Notes under the pieces: model-generated | Database searches by the model: none | The model's input: the letters and a program-made list of their open reading frames with translations, nothing else | What the model was told of the DNA's origin: nothing | Program-made: the position numbers and the translations under genes | NCBI GenBank assembly: GCA_027886175.1 | Contig: JAJNNQ010000045.1 | Span: forward strand, 1,169,001 to 1,233,000 | From: Phylloscopus collybita | Taxonomy: Eukaryota; Chordata; Aves; Passeriformes; Phylloscopidae | Direction of reading: 5' to 3' | DNA: 64,000 nucleotides | Part shown: positions 47,216 through 58,700 of the stretch, piece by piece | Position numbering within the stretch: position 1 is the stretch's first letter | Layout of the letters: every line of letters starts with the position of its first letter

Positions 47216-50200
47216 TTACTCTTCAGGGTAAACACTGCTGCAGCAGGGGAGACCAGCATCCACGTTTAAGCAGGGAATTTTCCTTCAGAAAGAATCAGCA
47301 GCACAGAATGATCCTGTCAGCCAAACCCTGGCACTGTAACACAGGAAATACTTGTCCATTCTTGAGATGAGTCAACCTGCTGTGGGCCCCAGCCAAAGAG
47401 CCAGGAGAGGCAGAAAGGAACTGCAGACAGACATGTGGCTCCCACCCCGCCAGACAATCCCTATTTCTGCACATCACAGCCTCCCAGGGCTTAATGAGTA
47501 GCCCATCACTTGGATGAGGTAAGAGGAGGAATGACTGAGTCTGGAATGACTTATTTATTACCACACCAAGCTGACTCCTGAAGCTTCCAGGCATCCTTAA
47601 AACATATGCCTCGGGCTACCTGTGCCAGCTGGCAGCTCCCCTCTCAGTCCTGCTTCTCAATTGACATTTTGTCCCAGCTCCAGCAGCCAAACCAGAGGCT
47701 CCTCTGCTGGCTCAAGCGAGCAGCAAGCTGTGGAAAAACTTCAGAAAAAAAAAATAAAAAAGTCCTGCAGGACCTCTGGACAAAATGATTGCTGAGGATG
47801 CCCAGGTCGGAGACGGATGGCTTTGGTTTGTGCTGCTGACATGGTCTGTGCAGCAGGAGGCCTCCTGCCTTCTGTCAGCTCCCCAAAATGAGAGCTCAAG
47901 AGCACAGAGAGGTTACAGCAAACCTCCTGGACCTCAGCCAGCTGTGTGCTGCTTCAGGAGGCAAAAGGAAGAGAATTCACCTTTCAATCACACAAGGTGA
48001 TTTCTGCCCCGCCTGCTTTCCCCCCCAGGCTCCGTCCTGGTAAAGTCTGGTTTATGCAAATGAAAATAGAAGTGTTATGCCAAGGTAAAAAACAGCCACA
48101 TTAAAGCAGGAAAAGAGATGAAGTGGTTCTCCCTGGCATGGCACAGCGAGACTAGAGCTCAGAAATGAACCTCAGGGTTTGAACTGCAAGCAGCACTCTG
48201 GGGGTAGAAGGTGTAAATAAATGTGCAATTCTGCAGAGCCATCCTGCATCTGAGCACATTATGTGGAGCAGTAACACTCTGCTGTGTCTCTCAATACTGA
48301 ATTTACAGGCTAATGTTTCCCTCTGTCATCTTCTCAAACTTCCCAGTGAACTTGAATTATTTTTACACTTATTTAGTTTAAGCAAAACACTCATTCCACA
48401 GCCTGCAAAGGACACAGAGCTCTGCTGCTACAGGACCTTGGGGAGCAGAGTACAACCCAGTCACTCCTCTGGCACTGACACTCAGCATTCAACAGTCACC
48501 CACTGTAATTAATAAAACTGCACTGTTGCTATTTTTCACTAATAGAGGATTTCCAAAAGCAAATTACAGCCATAAATTACATCATTACAGCCTGTATTAT
48601 TGTTCTGTGAAGTAACAAATCTTGCAGAAAGACAATCAGCTCTGCTAGAGAAAAAAAAAAATACAGAAGACAAATCAGATGATTGGGACCTGATTAAAAT
48701 TAATGTCAGTGGTACTTTTTTTCCATTTGCCTGCTGAAAATCCCTCTTTCACCATTGTGCTGGTGGTCATGCCATGGTGCTGGAGCATTAAATATCAGGC
48801 ATGATTTGTTTCTGAGGGGAAACCCCTCTTGTCTGGACACCCCCCAGCAATGGGGCCGTGGAGTGCAAGGGCTGGGCTGGAAATTCATTCAGCAGTGGGA
48901 GCAACACAGGGAGCTGGGGTATCAAGGCCTGTTTTAAAGGCTGTTGTTTGGTTTGTTTTTTTGGTGCTCTAAGCTTTAGTGAGGTTCTGGCACCCTTCTG
49001 GCTCAGGGATTATGATTATAAACCAAATCCCATCCCCACTGCTGCTCCCCATGCCCTTCAGCAGCTGCTGCAGAGGAGAAGAGAGCCAGCAGCTCAGTGC
49101 CAGCTTTGTCCTCTGCACTCTGCTGAGCCCTGTCCTGCCTTTTGTGGTTTATCTCCCTCAAGCAGAACCACTGAGTTTGAAGTAGAGATTCCTAATGAAT
49201 TCCATGACAAACATCCTCAGTGATGAGCATCTGTCTGGATAATGAACTGTAAACTGAGAGCAGCTAAGGCAAACACACATCCCAGAGCAAATTGAAGGTG
49301 AAAAGTTCCTGGGTTTTTAAGGTTTGGGGGCAGTTCATTAAAACACTGAGTCTTATGAAAGTCAGGGTGATTTTTTAACCCCATGCTCCCTCATTATATC
49401 CCATTAGAGTAAAGCATTTTCTCCTTGTCTCCATCGTTTCACTGTCCAAGCTGTAACACCTCAGGACCTCACTGATTAGAGCTCAGCCTAAACAATTCAC
49501 AGTTCTGCTAAGCAAATATTTCACCTGCTTGTGAAGAGTGAGGTATCCCCCAGAAATATCAGAGCTCTCTTTCCAGATCAAAATCATCATTAGAAGCTGC
49601 CAATTAAGAGAACTCGCTCCTGTTTTTCTGCATGGGTCACAGCTGGCTGAGAAACTGCTCTGTCTGCAAACACACCTGGCCTGCTGTGGCAGCCCCTGCT
49701 CAGCTGCCACCTCCTCAAAGTGACAGCATCAGGAGGTGGGGACCATTTACCCTCCAGGGAAAACCACCAATGTGTGTTGTCTGGAATTGGTTTGGACAGT
49801 GGATGTGTGTTTATCAGGTAAGTCCAGGCAATCCCTTGTTAGCTAAAGCTAATGAGAAGACTCGAGTTTGGGGAGAACTGGTTCATTAACTCCAGAGGAG
49901 AAGGCATATTCCAGCAATGGAGACTGCTGAGTGCAATTCCCTTTCCCAAGCAAAGCCATGCACTGTTCTTCCAGCTCCCTTTTCTCCTGCTCTGTGCTGC
50001 AGGATCCAGCCAGGCAAGCACCTGCCTGCAGAGGTGGCCATGGCTGAGCTCTGCTCCCAGCCTGGATGGCTCCACACCTGCTGCAGCCTTACCAATGAGG
50101 AACTTCCCTGCCTTTAAATCCCAGCTCTCTGTTAGCTGCAAACTTCTGCACAGCAGCAGCCTCTGAAGCTGCTCTGCTCCTTTGGGCAGTGCCCCTCTGC

Positions 50201-53200
50201 CCTCCTCCATCTGCTCTGGCTGGGAGGGCAGCAGGGAGGGCACACAGCCCGGGCACAGTCCTGGGCAGCTTCAGCATCCAAAGCCCAGCCCTGGAGTGTC
50301 CTGCCCAGGCAGCCCCACGTGGGAGCACAGCTCACTCTCTGCTGGCTCTGCTGGCGTGTGTGGCAGCTGGGAAATTGCCTTGGTGGTTATGCTCAACAAC
50401 CCGCATTTTAATCAGCTGTCACTTCAGATACTCACTGTTATTTAAGATGTCTCCTTCTGATGGAGCAGCATCACAAAGCTGAACCAACACCTAAAACAAT
50501 CCCCCCAATACACCACAAGAACAGCACAAGCTCCAGATTTCACAGGTTACACAAGGCAGTGCCATGAACTGACAGGAGTGGATCCTGTGTCCCCCTGTCA
50601 GCTCTGCTGTCCCTCTTTTCCCTTTCAGGGAGCTCAGTTTCACTGAACCTCAACCCAACACCCTGACTTGGATCAGCTTGGCTCACACAGAGAATTTTCT
50701 AGAGGCTTCTGACATTCCTCTTCCAGGGGAGCATTTTGGTACCAGCACACCAAGCAGCAATAATTTACTTGCTGCCTGTCTCACTGCACATTCTTGTTGT
50801 TCTGCAATTTTTCGTTTGCTTAGCAGGATTTGCCTCCTGTCCAGACTAAGAAGCATCTATTAAGCCTCATATTAGCATTTCTCAGAGAGCTTTAAAAATC
50901 TGGAAGTTAGCTGGCCCCACCTCTCCTCAGCATCTTAAAAATCCCAAAGTAATCCATCCCATAGCATTGTCAGGTATGGGAGATGCTGGAAGAGGAAATT
51001 ATACATACTCATGGAAAATGACAAACAGCTTGATCCAATGGAAATATTTAATTCCAGCCAGCTGGGATAGCCTTATTGACCCATTCTCATTTCCTGCAAA
51101 AGGCAGGACTGAATGTGGCTGTAGTAAAGAAAACAGAAGCTGGAGGCAAAAGTGCAAGGGTTGTAGAAATGGTGTCTGGCACTTAAAAAGGCAGCGTTAA
51201 ATGGAGTCATTTGGATTCTTTATGCTGTCTGCATATTCTGACCAATCTGAGATCAATGAACAACAGTTTGTCCACCTTGTGCTTTTGTTTCCTGATGGGC
51301 AGGCAGCAGAAAAAGCCAGTTCTTCCCAGATCAGATGAATCCCTGAGCACTGCCAGGCCCAGAGGGATGCACCGGTGGCACGGCCGCTGTGCAGGCAGCT
51401 GCAGAGGCTCTGAGTTCAGCTGATGGGAACAGAGAGCAGTGGCACAATTAGTGCAATTCCATCCCCCAGCAGTGGGAGGGAAGCAATGCTGTCCTGGTTT
51501 AGATCACTGCAGCCTGCAGGGCTGGCAGTGGGAGGCACAGCAGGGATCTCTGTGTCCTCCTGCACATCAGGAGGTTGGGACTCTGCTCTTTCACACAAAC
51601 ACTCCCTCTGAACTCTAAAAACTCCTGACTTCACGGTACCACTCAGGGCTGCAGAGATGATTTCAGCTGTCCCAGTTAGTGCTATTAATAGAAGAGCTCA
51701 ACTTGACATAAAATAAATTTCCTAAACTCGCAGGATTTATTTCATGCGATTCCTAACTGAATTACCTGAGACAATACTGCCAGCTGCAAAGTCTGACACG
51801 TGGATGATCTGTTTGTTCATTTGTTTGTTTGTGATAAGCAAATCAGGAAATGGATTTTTCCTTCTGGAAAGCTCCTCTCAGTGCTTGTTGCCTGCACTTC
51901 ATTCAAGACTGAGACCAGAGTGAGAATTCTGCCCTTGTGTGACCTTGCACTAGATAGAGCTTTATGGTGTGAACTCCCAGACTGTGCAGGGATGAAAACT
52001 CTATTTATTCAGGTCCATATTTTAAAATGGTATTGCAGGGACTTCATTACAATGAAATACCTTAAAAAATCCTTACCTTAGGGAGCAGCAGACATAAATG
52101 TGTATATGAAACAACAGTGCTTTGGGAGCTAAGTTTTTGATCACCTCTGTTTTAATGGAAAGCCAGTTAACAAGCACACATAAAACTGTCAGAAAGTGCT
52201 TTTGGCTGAGTCACAGCTCTGCAGTAGGTCCATCCCCTGCTCCTGCAGCAGGAGCATCTACCCTCTGAGTTCAGGATGTAAAGAAACATGCAAACCAAGC
52301 ACTTCCTAATGAAAACTCAGCACTGAGCAGAAAGCACGTGAGGAACTGCACTGCCTAACCAGCAGCTGAGAGGCTCAGCCACACATTAGTGCTGGGACTG
52401 CCACGTTACCCTGCACTAAAGAACCTGCACTAAGCAGCAGTCCTCAGGATGCTGCTCCACAGGGGCAAGATTCAGTTTGTGGCAGTGGGTGCATCAGTTC
52501 CCATCAGTGGCAGGAGCACTTCCCAGCAGCAGAAAGGCAGGACACGCACAGACAGGTTCCCATCCTTTATGAGACCCCCTGGGGCAGCTGAGGAGAACAC
52601 ACAAGCTCCTGGGCACGTGAAACAGCAGCAAGAAACTTTCAGAAATGCCTGAGCCTGCTCCAAGTTTGCTTTGCTTGTGAACACTTCCCAGAGGATCAGG
52701 GAGGCTGGGGAGTGAAACCCAAACCACCCACTGAAAATGAGTGTTGTTTGAAAGAGGAAATAAGTGTGGATGAGCAAGCTGCATGGCTTCCCAATCTGGA
52801 GTAGAACTCTCAGAACAGAGCCCTGACATTGAGTTGATGCTTCAGCACATTAGTATTTGTATTTCATGCAGGTCACACTTGTAGATGAGTTCAGAGGGAG
52901 TGCATCCTGCTGGTGAAGGACTGCAGCTCCAGTTCCACACACAGGGACCCAGATGGTCTTGCATAAATATTCAATCAGTGACTCCCCCATCTTCCCCCCA
53001 TGAAGGAGCTCTCCTTTAATGTTAGCACTGAACAATGCACTCATACACAGGTTTTGCACCTTGTTCTAGCCCAAAGCAGAATTTGGCAGTGTTAAAAATA
53101 TGCATTACCCACTTTAAAGCATGAAGAGAAATCTCTGGTGAGCTTCCCAAAACGTGGCCTTGTGTTGAACACAAAGACACAGTGGGAAATCTCCAGTGGA

Positions 53201-56200
53201 ATTCCCGTGTGCACAACCCACAGATGTAAATTTGGGGTATTTTAATGGAGTCAAGAGGCAGAAACTACACTTGGCTACATTTGCTCAAGACAGGAGGGAA
53301 ATCTTAGAAACATTTGTGCAAAGTGAGGCAACCTTGTACACCTCAACTGGCTGGTTCTGAGGTTACCCGTGATTAATTGAGGAGGTTTTCAAAAGCAGCT
53401 TAGCAGGTCATTATTTAAGGTGCTACAAAAGCACTTCCCTAATTGATCCTGCAACAAGCAACATGAAATTTTAAAAAGCCAGAATAGGGCACAATCCAGC
53501 CAGTAGGGTTTCCCTATCCACAGGCAGTGGGATGTATTTGCCTTAAGAAATTATTTTATTTTCTTATTAAGCTCTCCTACTTGATGAATTTTACAAGCCC
53601 CACTTTCTGTATCTGACAGCAGCTATGACTTCAATGAGCCCAGAGATCTGAAGGAGGCAGTGTCTGCCTGAAAGAGCATCTGTTTTTCCCCATCTCTGTC
53701 CAAAGGTCTAATAAATGACATCACCTCTCTACAGATCTTGCCTCAGTACTTATTGCTGTTCAGTGATGGAAATACAGCAATGCAAATGTAATCTCACCCT
53801 TTGAGTGAGACACACAGACCTTCACACAGCCTGCATGGAAGGAGCAGTGAGTGGATGGTTTCCCCAAGTGCCACACTCAGGAATTTGGGAAGGAGAGGAT
53901 ATGTCTGACTGGAATCTCATTTGGTGCACAGCTCATAATCTGTTATGTGAGAGTTAGAAAGCAACACACCAGTTAAAACTTTATTTCTCTAACTTTTCTG
54001 TCTCATTTTTCCTCTCCAACTGCCTTGAAGGGCGACACGTCCTCCAAAATTACTCAGACTGATTAACTTCTGAGCTTGGGAAAAAAAATAATAATGTCCC
54101 TCAAATTTAGATGTTGTTTTTTTCTGGCAAAAAAAAAAAATTATTCCAGCTGCTGTCAGTCCAGCAGTTTTGATGCCTCTTGCTCCTATTATTTCCCTGT
54201 AGCACATCACTGTGTTGCTGTTCCTTACCTGTACACACTGTTCAGGCAGATGGAATATGGATTCTGCTGAAACCCTCTCTCTTTTGACTACATGAGGAAT
54301 CTCCATCGATTTCTCAGCAGCTTTACCCTACCACTCGCTCCACTGATCCAAGGCTCTTTTAAAATTTCAGGTTCAGTTCTTGCTGACAATGTCAATTCTT
54401 TAATCTCTTTCAAAACACCATAGCAACAGTTGCACTAATCTTTTGAAGACCACTTGGTTTTCATCTTACTCCTCTTTTTGTAATGTAATCAGGCACAGGG
54501 CAATAAAAGATACATGATCTTTCTTGCTTCATAAGTTTGCAATGGCTCACGTGAGACAAGCTTTGAGCCGTGGCTCAGAGCCTTTTTTCTTCCACCCAAA
54601 CCAGGGAAAAGTTTGCTGAAAAACTCTGCAGGGTCTCCCTCAGACCTGGGGCAGAGACCTGAGCAGCTCCTACACCCTGGGACACTGCAGTGTCTTTGGG
54701 CAGCTCCTTTTTCTGGTCACTTTTAAAAATGTGCAGTGACAGCTTTGACTTTGGATGTTTGCAGTTTTACCCTGGAACGCTCCGCGCTTAAATCAACAAA
54801 AAATCTCCTTCCCCCTCCAGAGGATTAAAAACCCTTCTTGCTGCTAAACACTGAGAGCTAATTGCTGTGCACAATCATGTGCTGCTGCTGCTCCTCTGGG
54901 CAGTGCAGATAAAGCCTCTGACCTGACTGCTCAGCAGAGACAGCATTGCCCTCACTGCTTTCAGTGGGACCCCTGCTCCTGAGCAGGGAGCTGCCAGGTG
55001 ATAGCTCAGCTGGAGATCAGTGCCTGCAGGAAGGAAGCACCCTGGCTGGATGGGCAGTGTTAGCCAACAGAAAAGTGAAAATTCCCTTTATCTACCAACG
55101 CCCTGCCAGTAAAGCCAATTGTCCTCTGGTGTTCTGTCCAACTGCACTCAGTGTGTTAACACAGTGTGTTTTGGCTCTGGCTAAGTGTTATCACAAGGTA
55201 CAGCAAGGAGATAAACACAGGAGAGCTTTGTGGAGAGCAAGGTTTAATGATTTCATTGTTTGAGCCCCCTGTGTGAACCCCCAGTGCCTACTGGCAATGT
55301 GCTGGGAATAAAGGATCTCGCCTTACATGATTTATACAACACTAAACTCATCCTTTGGACCTCCAGTTCTTCCAGGAGCCCTTGCAGGCAAATGAATTTT
55401 AATGCAGGATAGACACAAGTCTGCAGGAACCCTGTTGTATGCAAGTGACAAGGCATTACACCCTGACAGGGGATATTAGAATCTCAATTCCCTCAGATAT
55501 GGAATGCAGAGGAGAAGCTGATGAATTCTTCCATGAAATGAGCAAGAAGACACAAAGTCTGCCAGCAGACACATGCTGTTGTTTGGTAGTGGAAGGCATC
55601 TATCTCCAAATAAAATCTGACCCCAAAAATTCTTCTTCATGCACGTTCTCCAGTCCTTAGAGGACAGATGCTCCAATAAATATTCCCTGTTCAGGCTGAC
55701 AGGTAATGAGGACAATTATTTCCCCCTCAGATCTGGAATGCAGTGCAGGCTTTCTGCTGACTTAACAGCCTGTGTGGATCAGGAAATTGCTGGGCACGAC
55801 CTCATTTGATATGAGCAGCAGTTTCACTCTTCAAAGGGGAAGAATATATTGAAGAGTGGGACTTCCAGGAAATAATACTCATCTAATTATCTGCTCAACA
55901 CTGTTCAAAGAAAAGACTGCCAGAATTCTGCCACCAAGATGATGCACCAGAGGGGCAAAATTCCCAAGAAGCAGAGAGCTATGTGTAACTCTTCTTCCAA
56001 ATCCTGCCCAACAGAAAATGAAATGCCTGCCTAACAACAGCACACCTGAAATGCTGGAGAATCCAGGGGAATTCCTTGTTTTCCTAAAAACACTGAGCAG
56101 AGACTGGAGATTTTAACCCAAACCATTTATCCACAGGGAAGTCTGCACTTCATGATTATTAAATATATTATTGAGGCTATTATTGTTTTTTGCTTTTGAC

Positions 56201-56468
56201 TTGAAACCAGAAGTTCTTACACTATTAGGTCATCAAGCAGAAGAATCAGAATCAACCTCAGCCTACTAAGGAAGGACCAAGCAACTTGGCCTTCAGCAGA
56301 AGGTCCTTGAGGCCCTCTGGAGCTGCTCTGCAGCTTGCAAGCTCAAGGCAATCACAAACAGGAAGGAAAATCTACTGGGCTATGTGGGAAAAGCCAAGAA
56401 ATTCAGGGTTTAAACCTGAGGGAGGTGGTTGACGAGGCAGCATCCCCTCCCTCTCAGCCTCCTTTCCC

Positions 56469-56555
56469 TCTGAGCTTCCCTTGACTCTGAGCTTCCCTTG
56501 CCTCTGAGCTTCCCTTCCTTCTGAGCATCCCTTCCCTCCCAGCATCCCTCTCCTC
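56469..56555. repeat. Short minisatellite, 17 bp x 5
   Basis: Five diverging copies of TCTGAGCTTCCCTTGCC, ending with TCCCAGCATCCCTCTCC. Confidence 0.9.
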
Positions 56556-56562
56556 TGTGGTC

Positions 56563-57086
56563 AGTGAGTAGCTCAGTATGCAGCTCTGTGTGTGGGTAGC
56601 TCAGTGTGTAGCTCAGTGTGTAGGCAGCTCAGTGAGTGGCTCACTGAGTAGCTCAGTGTGTAGGCAGCTCAGTGAGTAGCTCAGTGTGTAGGTAGCTCAG
56701 TGAGTAGCTCAGTGTGTAGGTAGCTCAGTGTGTAGGTATCTCAGTGAGTAGCTCAGTGAGTGGCTCAGTGAGTGGCTCAGTGAGTAGGTATCTCAGTGAG
56801 TAGCTCAGTGAGTGGCTCAGTGAGTGGCTCAGTGAGTAGCTCAGTGAGTGGCTCAGTGTGTAGGCAGCTCAGTGAGTAGCTCAGTGAGTAGCTCAGTGAG
56901 TGGCTCAGTGAGTGGCTCAGTGAGTGGCTCAGTGTGTAGGCAGCTCAGTGAGTAGCTCAGTGAGTAGCTCAGTGTGCAGGCAGCTCAGTGAGTAGCTCAG
57001 TGTGTAGGCAGCTCAGTGAGTAGCTCAGTGAGTAGCTCAGTGAGTAGCTCCGTGTGCAGGCAGCTCAGTGAGTAGCTCCGTGTGCA
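56563..57086. repeat. Minisatellite, 12 and 16 bp units
   Basis: About 40 units built from AGCTCAGTGAGT (12 bp), its variant GGCTCAGTGAGT, and a 16-bp form AGCTCAGTGTGTAGGC. The order of unit types varies along the array. It ends about 145 bp from the donor of exon 57231-57414, inside the downstream intron. Confidence 0.94.
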
Positions 57087-57230
57087 GGCTGGCTGCAGGC
57101 TCCCCCCTGCAGCTGTGTGATGTGCCCAGAGCAGGGTGCGAGGCGGTTCCAGGGGCAGTGCCCTGCAGGCAGCACTCCCTGCTCACTCAGGCTGAGGCTG
57201 CCTGGGCTCCTCCCTGGGGGGGGCTCTTAC

Positions 57231-57414
57231 CATGGCCAGGGGCACGATGCCCACCAGGTCCTTCTGGCAGATGAAGATCTCGGCCAGGGCGGGCTCGGAG
57301 GAGCCCCGGCGGGGGTACTCCACCTGCCAGCTGATGGGCTGCGTGCCCGACAGGCTGCTGAAGCTGGCGATCTCAAAGTCCAGCTGCACGACCTCGTGGA
57401 ACAGGCTGGTGCTC
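57231..57414 (-). CDS. TMEM132C: TMEM132C internal exon (first exon in window)
   Basis: The earliest TMEM132C exon visible here, coding for 61 whole codons after one carried base. The acceptor CCCCAG lies at 57415-57420 and the donor ATG|GTAAGA at 57231/57230. It reads from STSLFHEVVQLDF through WQVEYPRRG to KDLVGIVPLAM, which I recognise as the middle extracellular part of the TMEM132 family. That family comprises single-pass membrane proteins with cohesin-like and Ig-like domains, proposed to act in neural cell adhesion. It ends in phase 0, which fits the next exon ([10 protein letters not shown]). The preceding exon must end in phase 2; I see no candidate between 57415 and 64000, so it is probably outside the window. 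The exon is GC-rich and sits between two large tandem arrays. Confidence 0.88.
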
Positions 57415-57666
57415 CTGGGGAGAGCAGAACAGGCAGAGGGGAGAGCCATTACTGGGGCTGCAGGAGGCTGGTGGAGGCAGTCAGGTTAATCACTGGGAAT
57501 TCAGCTGTTTGCATGCAGGTACCACGCTGGGGAGGGCTTTTCCCGGTCTACAGCTGCCTCAGAGCACACAGACTGCAATTACTCAGAATTACTCCAAGCT
57601 CTTACTACGGGCACTGCGGAGGGATGGAATCCTGGTTATTGCAGCTGATGAAGGCAAAACACACCC

Positions 57667-58264
57667 ACTCCATTCCATTCCATTCCATTCCATTCCATTC
57701 CATTCCATTCCATTCCATTCCATTCCATTCCACTCCATTCCATTCCATTCCATTCCATTCCACTCCCCTCTATGCCACTCTCCATCCCATCCCATCCCAT
57801 CCCATCCCATCCCATCCCATCCCATCCCATCCCATCCCATCCCATCCCATCCCATCCCATCCCATCCCACTCCATTCCATTCCATTCCATTCCATTCCAT
57901 TCCATTCCATTCCATTCCATTCCATTCCACTCCACTCCATTCCATTCCATTCCATTCCATTCCATTCCATTCCATTCCACTCCCCTCTATGCCACTCTCC
58001 ATCCCATCCCATCCCATCCCATCCCATCCCATCCCATCCCATCCCACTCCATTCCATTCCATTCCATTCCATTCCATTCCATTCCATTCCATTCCATTCC
58101 ATTCCATTCCATTCCATTCCACTCCACTCCACTCCATTCCATTCCATTCCACTCCATTCCATTCCACTCCCCTCTACGCCACTTTCCATTCCATCCCATC
58201 CCATCCCATCCCATCCCATCCCATCCCATCCCATCCCATCCCATCCCATCCCATCCCATCCCAT
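57667..58264. repeat. Pentamer satellite (CATTC)n and (CATCC)n
   Basis: About 600 bp of alternating blocks of CCATT and CCATC pentamers. A non-pentamer joint CACTCCCCTCTATGCCACTC appears at 57761 and 57978, and with two changes at 58165, so the array has a higher-order unit of 187-217 bp. It begins about 250 bp upstream of exon 57231-57414. Confidence 0.95.
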
Positions 58265-58669
58265 GTTGGACTTGAACTCTGATCAACCCAAGTGAAGGCC
58301 AGTGCAGCTCAGGAATTACTGCAGGCAAAAAGAAAACCGAGGTTTCTGGAAGATGTCCACCACCAAACTCACAGAAATCCTCAGCAACGAAGGGGGAAGC
58401 CATTACAAATATTAACATGATTAAATGAAAAAAAATGACATTAGTAGTCTAATCTTAGAGGTGCTCTCTGGAAATTAAAATCTCAGGCAGCTGAGACCAA
58501 ACAAAGGAAAAAGCTGTGGCAGGTAAAATATACCACAAACTCAGTAAGCAAATTTGAAAAACAAATATGAAAAGACATGCTGGAAATGTTTCCCTCACAT
58601 TATATTTTTTAACTACGCCAGAAATAATATGAATATATGAAAGAAATTTGCCGGACTAGCTGCTGGTTT

Positions 58670-58673
<4 letters not shown>

Positions 58674-58700
<27 letters not shown>
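58674..58700 (+). repeat. Poly(A) run, 27 A
   Basis: A pure run of 27 A in the intron. No retroposed parent recognised. Confidence 0.88.

Noticed and set aside
56563..57086. TAGCTCAGT words that resemble the tRNA A box, repeated dozens of times
   Set aside because: No B box or tRNA fold follows; the resemblance is a by-product of one repeated unit.
57117..58418. Frames of up to 392 codons with HSIPF or GMEWN periods
   Set aside because: Translations of the pentamer satellite; the same array gives several such frames on both strands.
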